Assembly (NCBI GenBank): GCA_903914535.1
Contig: CAIWPG010000281.1
Location: forward strand, 1 to 64,000
Direction: 5' to 3'
Length of the DNA stretch: 64,000 nucleotides
DNA from: an uncultured Oxalobacteraceae bacterium
GTDB lineage: Bacteria; Pseudomonadota; Gammaproteobacteria; Burkholderiales; Burkholderiaceae_D
Notes under the pieces: generated by a model
Database searches by the model: none
Told to the model about the DNA's origin: nothing
What the model saw: the letters and a program-made list of their open reading frames with translations, nothing else
Shown here: positions 56,482 through 64,000 of the stretch, piece after piece
Numbering within the stretch: the first letter of the stretch is position 1
How the letters are laid out: the number at the start of each line of letters is the position of its first letter
Program-made: the position numbers and the translations under genes

Positions 56482-58047
56482 ATGATAATTGCAAACAGCA
56501 CATTGCCTGACCCGGCACTCCCCTCCGCCTGCACCATCGCCATCATCGGCAGCGGAGCCATGGGTGCAGGCATTGCCCAGATTGCTGCCAGCGCCGGACA
56601 CCAGGTCAAACTGGTGGATATGCGTGCCGATGCAGCAAAATCAGCCATCGCCGGTATTCGCGCCACCTACAACAAACTGGCAGATAAAGGCAAAATGCGT
56701 CAGGAACAGGCCGATGCAGCAGGACAGCGTTTGCATGTTGCGACAATGGACGATCTGGCGGATGCCGCACTGGTGATTGAAGCCATTGTTGAAAATCTGG
56801 ACGCCAAACGCGAGTTATTCGCTCAACTGGAAGCCGTCGTAAGCGACGACTGCATCTTAGCGACCAATACCTCATCCATTTCGGTCACCGCCATCGGGGC
56901 AAAGCTGCGTCGCCCGCAACGTCTGGTCGGCATGCATTTCTTTAATCCGGTGCCATTAATGGCTCTGGTTGAAGTCGTCAGCGGTCTGGCCAGTGACCGT
57001 GCTGTTGCAGATACGGTATATGCCACAAGTATTTCCTGGGGCAAAAGCCCGGTACACACCATTTCCACTCCGGGCTTTATTGTTAACCGGCTGGCACGTC
57101 CCTACTATGCAGAAAGCCTGCGGGTAGCGACCGAACAAGCCGCCACACCGGCCACCCTGGATGCCGTCATGCGCGAATCCGGCGGGTTCCGTATGGGGCC
57201 GTTTGAACTCATGGATCTGATCGGACACGACGTTAATTTTTCTGTCACCTGCTCCGTATTTGCCAGTTATTTCAACGACCAGCGCTTTACACCTTCACTC
57301 TTGCAACAGGAATTAGTTAACGCCGGTTTTCTGGGACGTAAAACCGGGCGCGGTTTCTATCAATATGGCGACAATGCCAGCGCCGTCGTGCCGCAAACTG
57401 AGCTGCCATATCCGGCACCCCGGCACATCGTACTACGTGCGCAACATACTGTTGCTGACGTACTGGCTGCGCGTCTGCCTGCGCAGGATGCAAATACACA
57501 AACACCGGTACAACGCTCTCTGTTTGAAGGGGAAGACGATACCCTTCTGCAATGCGGCCTGGCAACGATCTGTATCACCGATGGCCGCAGCGCCACACAA
57601 CGTGCCGCAGACAATGCGACGCCCGATACCGTGTTACTGGATCTGGCGCTGGACTATAACCGCGCCACACGCATCGCCTTAAGCCGTGCCGATCAATGCA
57701 GTGATGCTGCCTACCAGGATGCTGTCGGATTTTTTCAGCGGGCCGGCTATACCGTATCAACTCTGGGTGACGTGCCGGGCATGGTGGTCATGCGCACCGT
57801 AGCTATGCTGGCAAATGAAGCTGCCGATGCCGTCAATCAGGGAGTTTGCAGTGCGCTGGCCGCAGACACTGCAATGCAAAAAGGAGTTAACTATCCGCTG
57901 GGGCCATTAGCCTGGGCTGATAAGCTGGGATTGAACACCGTTTACAACGTGCTCAAGCACCTGAGCCAGAGTTACGGCGAAGACCGTTATCGTATTTCGC
58001 CCCTGATTCATCGAAAACTGGCAAGTGGAGCACAATTCCATGGCTGA
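56482..58047 (+). CDS. paaH: 3-hydroxyacyl-CoA dehydrogenase PaaH
   Basis: IAIIGSGAMGAGIAQIAASAGHQVKLVDM; GMHFFNPVPLMALVEVVSG; tandem 3HCDH C-terminal domains. Confidence 0.93.
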   Translation: MIIANSTLPDPALPSACTIAIIGSGAMGAGIAQIAASAGHQVKLVDMRADAAKSAIAGIRATYNKLADKGKMRQEQADAAGQRLHVATMDDLADAALVIEAIVENLDAKRELFAQLEAVVSDDCILATNTSSISVTAIGAKLRRPQRLVGMHFFNPVPLMALVEVVSGLASDRAVADTVYATSISWGKSPVHTISTPGFIVNRLARPYYAESLRVATEQAATPATLDAVMRESGGFRMGPFELMDLIGHDVNFSVTCSVFASYFNDQRFTPSLLQQELVNAGFLGRKTGRGFYQYGDNASAVVPQTELPYPAPRHIVLRAQHTVADVLAARLPAQDANTQTPVQRSLFEGEDDTLLQCGLATICITDGRSATQRAADNATPDTVLLDLALDYNRATRIALSRADQCSDAAYQDAVGFFQRAGYTVSTLGDVPGMVVMRTVAMLANEAADAVNQGVCSALAADTAMQKGVNYPLGPLAWADKLGLNTVYNVLKHLSQSYGEDRYRISPLIHRKLASGAQFHG

Positions 58048-58507
58048 TATCACCACTACGGCAACCAGTGCAGAAGCACAAAAATTAGCTAATGCAGTAG
58101 CACAAGCCAGCGCAGCATTTATGTTCGGACGCGATGCTGCAACACAATCGCTGGGCATATCCATCGCAAAAGTGGCTCCGGGCTACGCACAATTAATTAT
58201 GCCGGTACGACCGGATATGCTAAATGGGCACCAAACCTGCCATGGCGGATTTATTTTTTCCCTGGCTGACAGCGCTTTTGCTTTTGCCTGTAACAGTTAT
58301 AACCGCAACACCGTTGGTTCCGGCTGCACCATTGATTACCTGGCACCGGGACAGGCAGGAGATGTATTGACTGCCACAGCCACAGAACAAGCCAGAGGCG
58401 GCAAAACCGGCCTTTACGATGTTACGGTATCCAATCAGGATGGCGTACGGATTGCCCTGTTTCGCGGAAAATCTTATCAGGTACATGGCACGGTATTACC
58501 AGCCTGA
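58040..58507 (+). CDS. paaI: hydroxyphenylacetyl-CoA thioesterase PaaI
   Basis: hotdog fold GHQTCHGGFIFSLADSAFAFACNSYN; start 58040 or 58025, overlapping paaH end. Confidence 0.92.
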   Translation: MADITTTATSAEAQKLANAVAQASAAFMFGRDAATQSLGISIAKVAPGYAQLIMPVRPDMLNGHQTCHGGFIFSLADSAFAFACNSYNRNTVGSGCTIDYLAPGQAGDVLTATATEQARGGKTGLYDVTVSNQDGVRIALFRGKSYQVHGTVLPA

Positions 58508-58615
58508 CGATCGGGATGCAGTACCCCGATCAACAGTCTGTACATTATAAAAACGACCAGCGGATATGGATAAAAAAACCTGCCGCCTGACTGATACACC
58601 ATTGAAGGAGACACA

Positions 58616-59944
58616 ATGACACGACGCATACCATCCCCGGTCGAATTAGATCCGATTGAGCGGGCAAGTAAAGATGAACTGCAGGCATTGCAGTTACAAC
58701 GCATGCAATGGTCATTAAAGCATGCTTACGATAATGTTCCTCATTATCGTGCCGCATTTGACGCTGCAGGCGTACACCCGGGCGATTTAAAATCACTGGC
58801 AGATCTGGCCAAATTTCCCTTTACCGGCAAAAAAGAATTACGTGACAATTATCCCTTCGGTATGTTTGCCGTTCCGCGCGAACAGATCTCGCGGGTGCAT
58901 GCCTCCAGCGGAACCACCGGTCAGCCTACCGTGGTCGGCTATACCGCCAATGACATCGACACCTGGGCCAATGTGGTGGCACGCTCAATCCGGGCCGCAG
59001 GCGGACGACGCGGCGACATGGTGCATATCGCCTACGGCTACGGCTTATTTACCGGCGGACTGGGTGCACATTACGGCGCCGAACGTCTGGGCTGTACCGT
59101 TATCCCGATGTCTGGCGGACAAACTGAAAAACAAGTGCAATTGATCCGGGACTTTAAGCCGGAAATCATCATGGTCACGCCATCCTATATGCTCAATATT
59201 ATCGAAGAGTTTACCCGTCAGGGTATGGATGCCGCTGAGAGTTCACTTAAAATTGGCATCTTTGGTGCAGAACCCTGGACCGACGGCATGCGCGCCGAAA
59301 TAGAAAACCGCGCCGGCATTGATGCGGTTGATATTTATGGTTTATCCGAAGTCATGGGACCCGGTGTTGCATGTGAATGCATCGAAAGCAAAGACGGCCC
59401 GGTTATTTGGGAAGATCATTTTTATCCTGAAATTATCGACCCGGTCACCGGCGACGTATTACCGGATGGTGAAGTCGGCGAACTGGTATTTACCTCACTG
59501 AGTAAAGAGGCATTACCGATTATCCGCTACCGTACCCGCGACTTAACCAGTTTGTTGCCACCGACCTCACGCTCCATGCGCCGCATAGGTAAAATTACCG
59601 GTCGCTCCGATGACATGCTCATCATTCGCGGCGTCAATGTGTTCCCGAGCCAGATTGAAGAACTCATTCTTAAAATCCCGCAACTGGCACCACATTACCA
59701 GTTATTACTTAATCGCAATGGTCACATGGATACGGTTGAAGTGCTGGCTGAGTTCCGGCATGACCTCGGCGTTGGTGTCTCTGAAAACGATACCAACGCA
59801 CTGGCAGCAAAACTACAACATGCCATCAAAACTTATGTCGGCATCTCCACTAAAGTCACCGTAATGCGTCCCGACAGTATTGAACGCACTGCCACAGGCA
59901 AAGCCAGACGCGTGATTGATAAACGGCCTAAATATACTAATTAA
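58616..59944 (+). CDS. paaK: phenylacetate-CoA ligase PaaK
   Basis: VHASSGTTGQPTVVGYT, IFGAEPWTDGMR, YGLSEVMGPGVACEC. Confidence 0.96.
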   Translation: MTRRIPSPVELDPIERASKDELQALQLQRMQWSLKHAYDNVPHYRAAFDAAGVHPGDLKSLADLAKFPFTGKKELRDNYPFGMFAVPREQISRVHASSGTTGQPTVVGYTANDIDTWANVVARSIRAAGGRRGDMVHIAYGYGLFTGGLGAHYGAERLGCTVIPMSGGQTEKQVQLIRDFKPEIIMVTPSYMLNIIEEFTRQGMDAAESSLKIGIFGAEPWTDGMRAEIENRAGIDAVDIYGLSEVMGPGVACECIESKDGPVIWEDHFYPEIIDPVTGDVLPDGEVGELVFTSLSKEALPIIRYRTRDLTSLLPPTSRSMRRIGKITGRSDDMLIIRGVNVFPSQIEELILKIPQLAPHYQLLLNRNGHMDTVEVLAEFRHDLGVGVSENDTNALAAKLQHAIKTYVGISTKVTVMRPDSIERTATGKARRVIDKRPKYTN

Positions 59945-60018
59945 CCAGGATGGATACTGACCGGTACAACGGTCAGTAAAAGGGCATCTTTAACGGCTAA
60001 TTCAAGATCAGGAATACC

Positions 60019-61233
60019 ATGTTAACTAATAAAAACGCATATATTTGCGATGCAATCCGTACCCCCTTCGGCCGTTACGGCGGAGCCTTATCTTCCGTCC
60101 GTACCGATGACCTGGGTGCATTGCCGATCCGGGCCCTGATGGAACGGAATCCGACAGTCGACTGGAGCCAGGTCGATGATGTGGTGTACGGCTGTGCCAA
60201 TCAGGCCGGTGAAGACAACCGCAATATCGGCAGAATGGCAGCCTTGCTGGCAGGTTTGCCTGTCGACGTACCGGGAACAACAGTCAATCGCTTATGCGGC
60301 TCCAGTCTGGATGCCGTCGGCATTGCAGCGCGCAGTATTAAATCCGGCGAAACCAGCCTGATGATTGCAGGTGGGGTGGAGAGCATGAGCCGCGCACCAT
60401 TCGTGATGGGAAAAACCGACAGTCCGTTTTCACGTTCGGTCAAAATCGAAGATACCACTATAGGATGGCGCTTCGTCAATCCTTTAATGAAAGCGGCTTA
60501 CGGTATCGATTCTATGCCGGAAACTGCTGAAAATGTTGCGGATGATTTTGGTATCAGCCGTGCCGATCAGGATGCGCTGGCAGTACGTAGCCAGCAACGC
60601 TGGGCAGCGGCAAATGCAGCCGGAATTTTTTCCGGCGAAATCATTCCGGTCAGCCTGCCACAAAAAAAGGGCGACCCTGTCATTTTTTCCAGCGATGAAC
60701 ACCCGCGCCCGGAAACAACACTGGCTATGCTGGCCAGACTGAAAGGTGTAGTACGTGCCGACGGCACCGTCACTGCCGGCAATGCCTCTGGCGTCAACGA
60801 TGGCGCCTGCGCCATTCTGATCGCTTCCGGCGATGCTGCACAGCGCCACGGACTGACACCGCGCGCACGGATCGTCGGTATGGCCTGCGCCGGTCTGGCA
60901 CCACGCATCATGGGATTCGGCCCCTCACCGGCTACTAAGAAATTACTGGCACAAACCGGTCTGACACTGGATCAAATGGATGTGATTGAGCTGAACGAAG
61001 CCTTTGCCGCACAAGCTCTGGCGGTGTTGCGTGATCTGGGCTTGCCTGATGATGCCGCGCATGTCAATGCCTATGGCGGTGCCATCGCCATGGGACACCC
61101 GCTGGGAGCCTCCGGCGCACGTCTGGTAATGACGGCACTGAATCAACTGGAACGCATCAATGGCCGCTACGCTTTATGCACCATGTGCATAGGAGTAGGC
61201 CAAGGTATTGCACTGATTATCGAACGTATCTGA
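60019..61233 (+). CDS. 3-oxoadipyl-CoA thiolase
   Basis: thiolase; NRLCGSSLDAVGIAARSI, GGVESMSRAPFVMGK, NAYGGAIAMGHPLGASGARL; PaaJ/PcaF type. Confidence 0.93.
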   Translation: MLTNKNAYICDAIRTPFGRYGGALSSVRTDDLGALPIRALMERNPTVDWSQVDDVVYGCANQAGEDNRNIGRMAALLAGLPVDVPGTTVNRLCGSSLDAVGIAARSIKSGETSLMIAGGVESMSRAPFVMGKTDSPFSRSVKIEDTTIGWRFVNPLMKAAYGIDSMPETAENVADDFGISRADQDALAVRSQQRWAAANAAGIFSGEIIPVSLPQKKGDPVIFSSDEHPRPETTLAMLARLKGVVRADGTVTAGNASGVNDGACAILIASGDAAQRHGLTPRARIVGMACAGLAPRIMGFGPSPATKKLLAQTGLTLDQMDVIELNEAFAAQALAVLRDLGLPDDAAHVNAYGGAIAMGHPLGASGARLVMTALNQLERINGRYALCTMCIGVGQGIALIIERI

Positions 61234-61244
61234 ATAGCATTAAA

Positions 61245-61291
61245 ACGGCAAAAAAAGGGGGTATATCTGCACTCCCCCCCCACTTTTGCCT
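61245..61291. terminator. hairpin after thiolase gene
   Basis: GGCAAAAAAGGGGG ... CCCCCCCCACTTTTGCC. Confidence 0.55.
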
Positions 61292-61411
61292 GTAGCACCA
61301 GTAAATAAGTTGTATCAGTTACATAAATAAGCCTGCTGCTAAAAACAGGCAGAAGTAAGCGTCACCCAATTAAAATAAAATGACAATAATTTAATCCGGA
61401 CGGAGACAACA

Positions 61412-62575
61412 ATGAAAAACTTCACCATGAGCAAGCGCTTCCTGATTGGCGCTGCACTGATTTCATGCACACTGGGTAGCATACAAACAGCAAACGCAGC
61501 CGACGCCATCCGGATAGGTTCCATTCTTTCCGTCTCTGGACCTGCCGCATTTCTGGGTGACCCCGAACTCAATACGCTACAAACTTATATAGAAAAAATT
61601 AATGCGGCCGGTGGCGTGCTGGGACGTAAACTGGAACTGGTTCATTATGATGACGGCGGCGAATCCGTCAAAGCAAACAGCTTTGCCAAACGCCTGATTG
61701 AATCTGATAATGTCGATGTGATTATCGGTGGCACGACTACCGGTGCCACCATGGCTGCCATACCATTAGCAGAAAAAGCCAATATTCCCTTTATCTCGCT
61801 GGCCGGTGCCGTCGTAATTATTGAACCGGTCAAAAAATGGGTCTTCAAGACACCCCATACTGACCGTATGGCCGCAGAAAAAGTGTTTGAAGATATGAAA
61901 AAAAGAGGCATCAGTAAAGTTGGCCTGCTCTCCGAAACCAGTGGCTTCGGGCAGTCCGGACGTAAAGAAGTACAGGGAGTAGCCGCCAATTATGGCATCA
62001 CCCTGGTTGCCGATGAAACTTACGGACCTAAAGACACCGACACCACGCCCCAGCTGACCAAAATCATCAATGCCCCCGGCGTGCAGGCCATTTTCGTTTT
62101 TGGCCTGGGTCAGGGCCCGGCCATCGTCACCAAAAATGCCGGACAACTTGGCAATAAACTGCCACTGTACCAATCGCACGGAGTAGCTTCCGGCGAATTC
62201 ATTAAACTGGCCGGAAAAAATGCCGAAGGCGTGCGCCTGCCAACCCCGGCTATACTGATTGCCGATGCCTTGCCTGCCAGTGACGCGCAAAAAGCCGTGG
62301 TGGTTTCCTATAACAAAACTTATCGTGATAAATACAAAACCGAACCATCTACTTTTGGCGCTTATGCTTTCGATGCCCTGAGCTTGTATATTGATGCGGT
62401 TAAACGTGCCGGCTCTGTCGACAAAGCTAAAGTGCGGACTGCACTGGAACAAACCAAAGGGTTTATCGGTACTACCGGCGTGGTAAATATGTCGGCTACC
62501 GACCATCTCGGACTCAATTTAAGTGCCTTCCGCATGGTTGAAGTAAATCATGGTGACTGGCTTATCCTGAAATAA
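61412..62575 (+). CDS. ABC transporter substrate-binding protein (branched-chain amino acid / aromatic acid type)
   Basis: Signal peptide; IRIGSILSVSGPAAFLGDPELNTLQTYIEKINAAGGVLGRKLELVHYDDGG. Confidence 0.93.
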   Translation: MKNFTMSKRFLIGAALISCTLGSIQTANAADAIRIGSILSVSGPAAFLGDPELNTLQTYIEKINAAGGVLGRKLELVHYDDGGESVKANSFAKRLIESDNVDVIIGGTTTGATMAAIPLAEKANIPFISLAGAVVIIEPVKKWVFKTPHTDRMAAEKVFEDMKKRGISKVGLLSETSGFGQSGRKEVQGVAANYGITLVADETYGPKDTDTTPQLTKIINAPGVQAIFVFGLGQGPAIVTKNAGQLGNKLPLYQSHGVASGEFIKLAGKNAEGVRLPTPAILIADALPASDAQKAVVVSYNKTYRDKYKTEPSTFGAYAFDALSLYIDAVKRAGSVDKAKVRTALEQTKGFIGTTGVVNMSATDHLGLNLSAFRMVEVNHGDWLILK

Positions 62576-62656
62576 TTTTAATGTGACTCTATCGTGATTT
62601 CGCCGGGGTCTTTCCGACTCCCGGAATCCGCAAACGGATCATTATAAGGATAATCC

Positions 62657-63532
62657 ATGCTCGCACAATTTCTTCAATTCCTGTTTTCAGGAATGACCAC
62701 AGGTGCTGCCTACGCGCTGGCAGCACTGGGCTTTACCCTTATCTATAACACCAGCAATGTAATCAATTTTGCGCAAGGCGAATTCATTATGCTGGGCGGA
62801 ATGTTTTCATCCGCTCTGCTCAGTTTCGGTTTACCACTCCCGGCAGCGATTGTGCTGGCAGTAGCAGCAACCGGCATCATCGGTCTGCTTTTAGAAAAAA
62901 TCGCCATAGAACCGGCTAATAATGCCGAAGTAGTGACCCTGATTATTATTACCATCGGAGCTTCACTGACCATCCGGGGGCTGGTACAAGTCTGGCTGGG
63001 CAAAGATAATCATGCCCTGCCTGCCTTTTCCGGTGAAACCCCGCTGCGTGTTTTAGGTGCAAGCCTGCTGCCACAAAGTTTATGGGTACTTGGAGTAGCA
63101 TTGCTTATGGTGCTATTACTAGGCTGGTTTTTTGGCAAAACACGCTACGGCAAAGCCATGCTGGCGACGTCGCATAACAAACTGGCCGCACAACTGGCCG
63201 GTATTAATACCTCTCGCATCGTATTGTTATCCTTCGGACTTTCTGCTGTTCTGGGTGCAGTGGGCGGCATCATACTGGCACCGATAACATATACATCGTA
63301 CGACGTCGGCATCATGCTGGGAATGAAGGGCTTTGTTGCTGCAGTACTGGGTGGTCTTGGCGGTGGTCTTGGTGCAATTGCAGGAGGACTCATTTTAGGC
63401 ATAACGGAATCCATAACGGCAGGCTATATTTCATCTGCCTATAAAGATGCTGTGCCATTCATCCTGATATTACTCATTCTGTTTTTCCGTCCGGGCGGAT
63501 TATTCAGCGCAAAAACCACGGAGCGTGTATGA
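62657..63532 (+). CDS. branched-chain amino acid-type ABC transporter permease (LivH family)
   Basis: GMTTGAAYALAALGFTLIYNTSNVINFAQGEFIMLGG. Confidence 0.93.
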   Translation: MLAQFLQFLFSGMTTGAAYALAALGFTLIYNTSNVINFAQGEFIMLGGMFSSALLSFGLPLPAAIVLAVAATGIIGLLLEKIAIEPANNAEVVTLIIITIGASLTIRGLVQVWLGKDNHALPAFSGETPLRVLGASLLPQSLWVLGVALLMVLLLGWFFGKTRYGKAMLATSHNKLAAQLAGINTSRIVLLSFGLSAVLGAVGGIILAPITYTSYDVGIMLGMKGFVAAVLGGLGGGLGAIAGGLILGITESITAGYISSAYKDAVPFILILLILFFRPGGLFSAKTTERV

Positions 63533-64000
63533 CTATATTTTCCAATGCAACACTTTTTCCGGCCCGTTATAAAGGCCTGGCTCTGCTTGCACTGACCCTG
63601 GCTTTATTACCACTGGTATTACCCAATAGCTTTTATTACGATGTCGTAATACGCATCGCCCTGAATGCAATTGTCGTCATCGCCTTAAATCTGTTAATGG
63701 GTTACACCGGTCAGATCAGCCTGGGCCATGCGGGATTTCTTGGCATAGGAGCTTATGCATCAGCTATCCTGACCACGCACTTTAACTGGATGCCCTTGCC
63801 TGCCATGCTGACCGGCGCCATTGCTACCGGTTTACTGGCTTTTGTCGTTGCACGCCCTATTCTAAAATTAAAAGGACATACACTGGCAATGGCAACACTG
63901 GGGCTGGGTATGATTATCTCCATTATCCTGAGCAATGAAGCGCAGTATACCGGCGGACCGGATGGCATGGCCGTAGCGGAATTTTCCCTGTTCGGGCAAA
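63529..64000 (+). CDS. branched-chain amino acid-type ABC transporter permease (LivM family), truncated by window end
   Basis: ATG 63529 overlaps the LivH stop (ATGA); frame encodes NLLMGYTGQISLGHAGFLGIGAYASAIL; open to the window end. Confidence 0.9.
   Translation, partial: MTIFSNATLFPARYKGLALLALTLALLPLVLPNSFYYDVVIRIALNAIVVIALNLLMGYTGQISLGHAGFLGIGAYASAILTTHFNWMPLPAMLTGAIATGLLAFVVARPILKLKGHTLAMATLGLGMIISIILSNEAQYTGGPDGMAVAEFSLFGQ

Noticed and set aside
61766-62506. 246-aa antisense ORF inside the ABC substrate-binding protein gene
   Set aside because: Long, but fully antisense to a clear periplasmic binding protein with signal peptide; no domain recognised.
1-64000. CRISPR arrays, tRNA/rRNA genes, prophage or intact transposase genes
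   Set aside because: No regularly spaced repeats, cloverleaf genes, or transposase/integrase ORFs were recognised in the sequence or ORF track.

Overview
The window is ordinary betaproteobacterial-type chromosome (lineage inferred from gene content only) with two catabolic blocks around a large sulfur-related accessory region. (1) 0.2-6 kb: an aminotransferase, a dienelactone hydrolase, an Lrp/AsnC regulator, hppD, a VOC protein and an FAH-family hydrolase (tyrosine/homogentisate-type catabolism). (2) 6-34 kb: a family 2A encapsulin operon (rhodanese, serine O-acetyltransferase, XRE regulator, SrpI-like shell, cysteine desulfurase cargo with a long low-complexity N-terminus), followed by a sigma54 activator with no sensor domain, HtrA/DegQ, a planctomycete-like periplasmic module (DUF1549/DUF1553, DUF1501, three small c-type cytochromes, peroxiredoxin, lectin-like protein), a divergent Cys-less rhodanese plus cytochrome b561, and a split sulfate ABC transporter (cysA-cysB ... 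sbp-cysT-cysW) interrupted by a TonB receptor and TonB/ExbB/ExbD. (3) 34-64 kb: an Lrp regulator, fused indolepyruvate ferredoxin oxidoreductase, two S53-protease-like paralogs (one apparently without its catalytic Ser), maiA, and a phenylacetate (paa) cluster with a branched-chain-type ABC transporter. The main novel signal is a recurrent dyad, TGYTG-N6-CAGCA, found upstream of the encapsulin operon, in the divergent PSD1/rhodanese intergenic region, upstream of the TonB receptor and upstream of tonB. At three of these four loci it is followed at about 90-170 bp by GG-N10-GC (-24/-12) sigma54 promoters. This suggests one sigma54 regulon linking encapsulin sulfur storage, a planctomycete-like redox/hydrolase module and TonB-dependent uptake. 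All calls are by eye; no searches were run.
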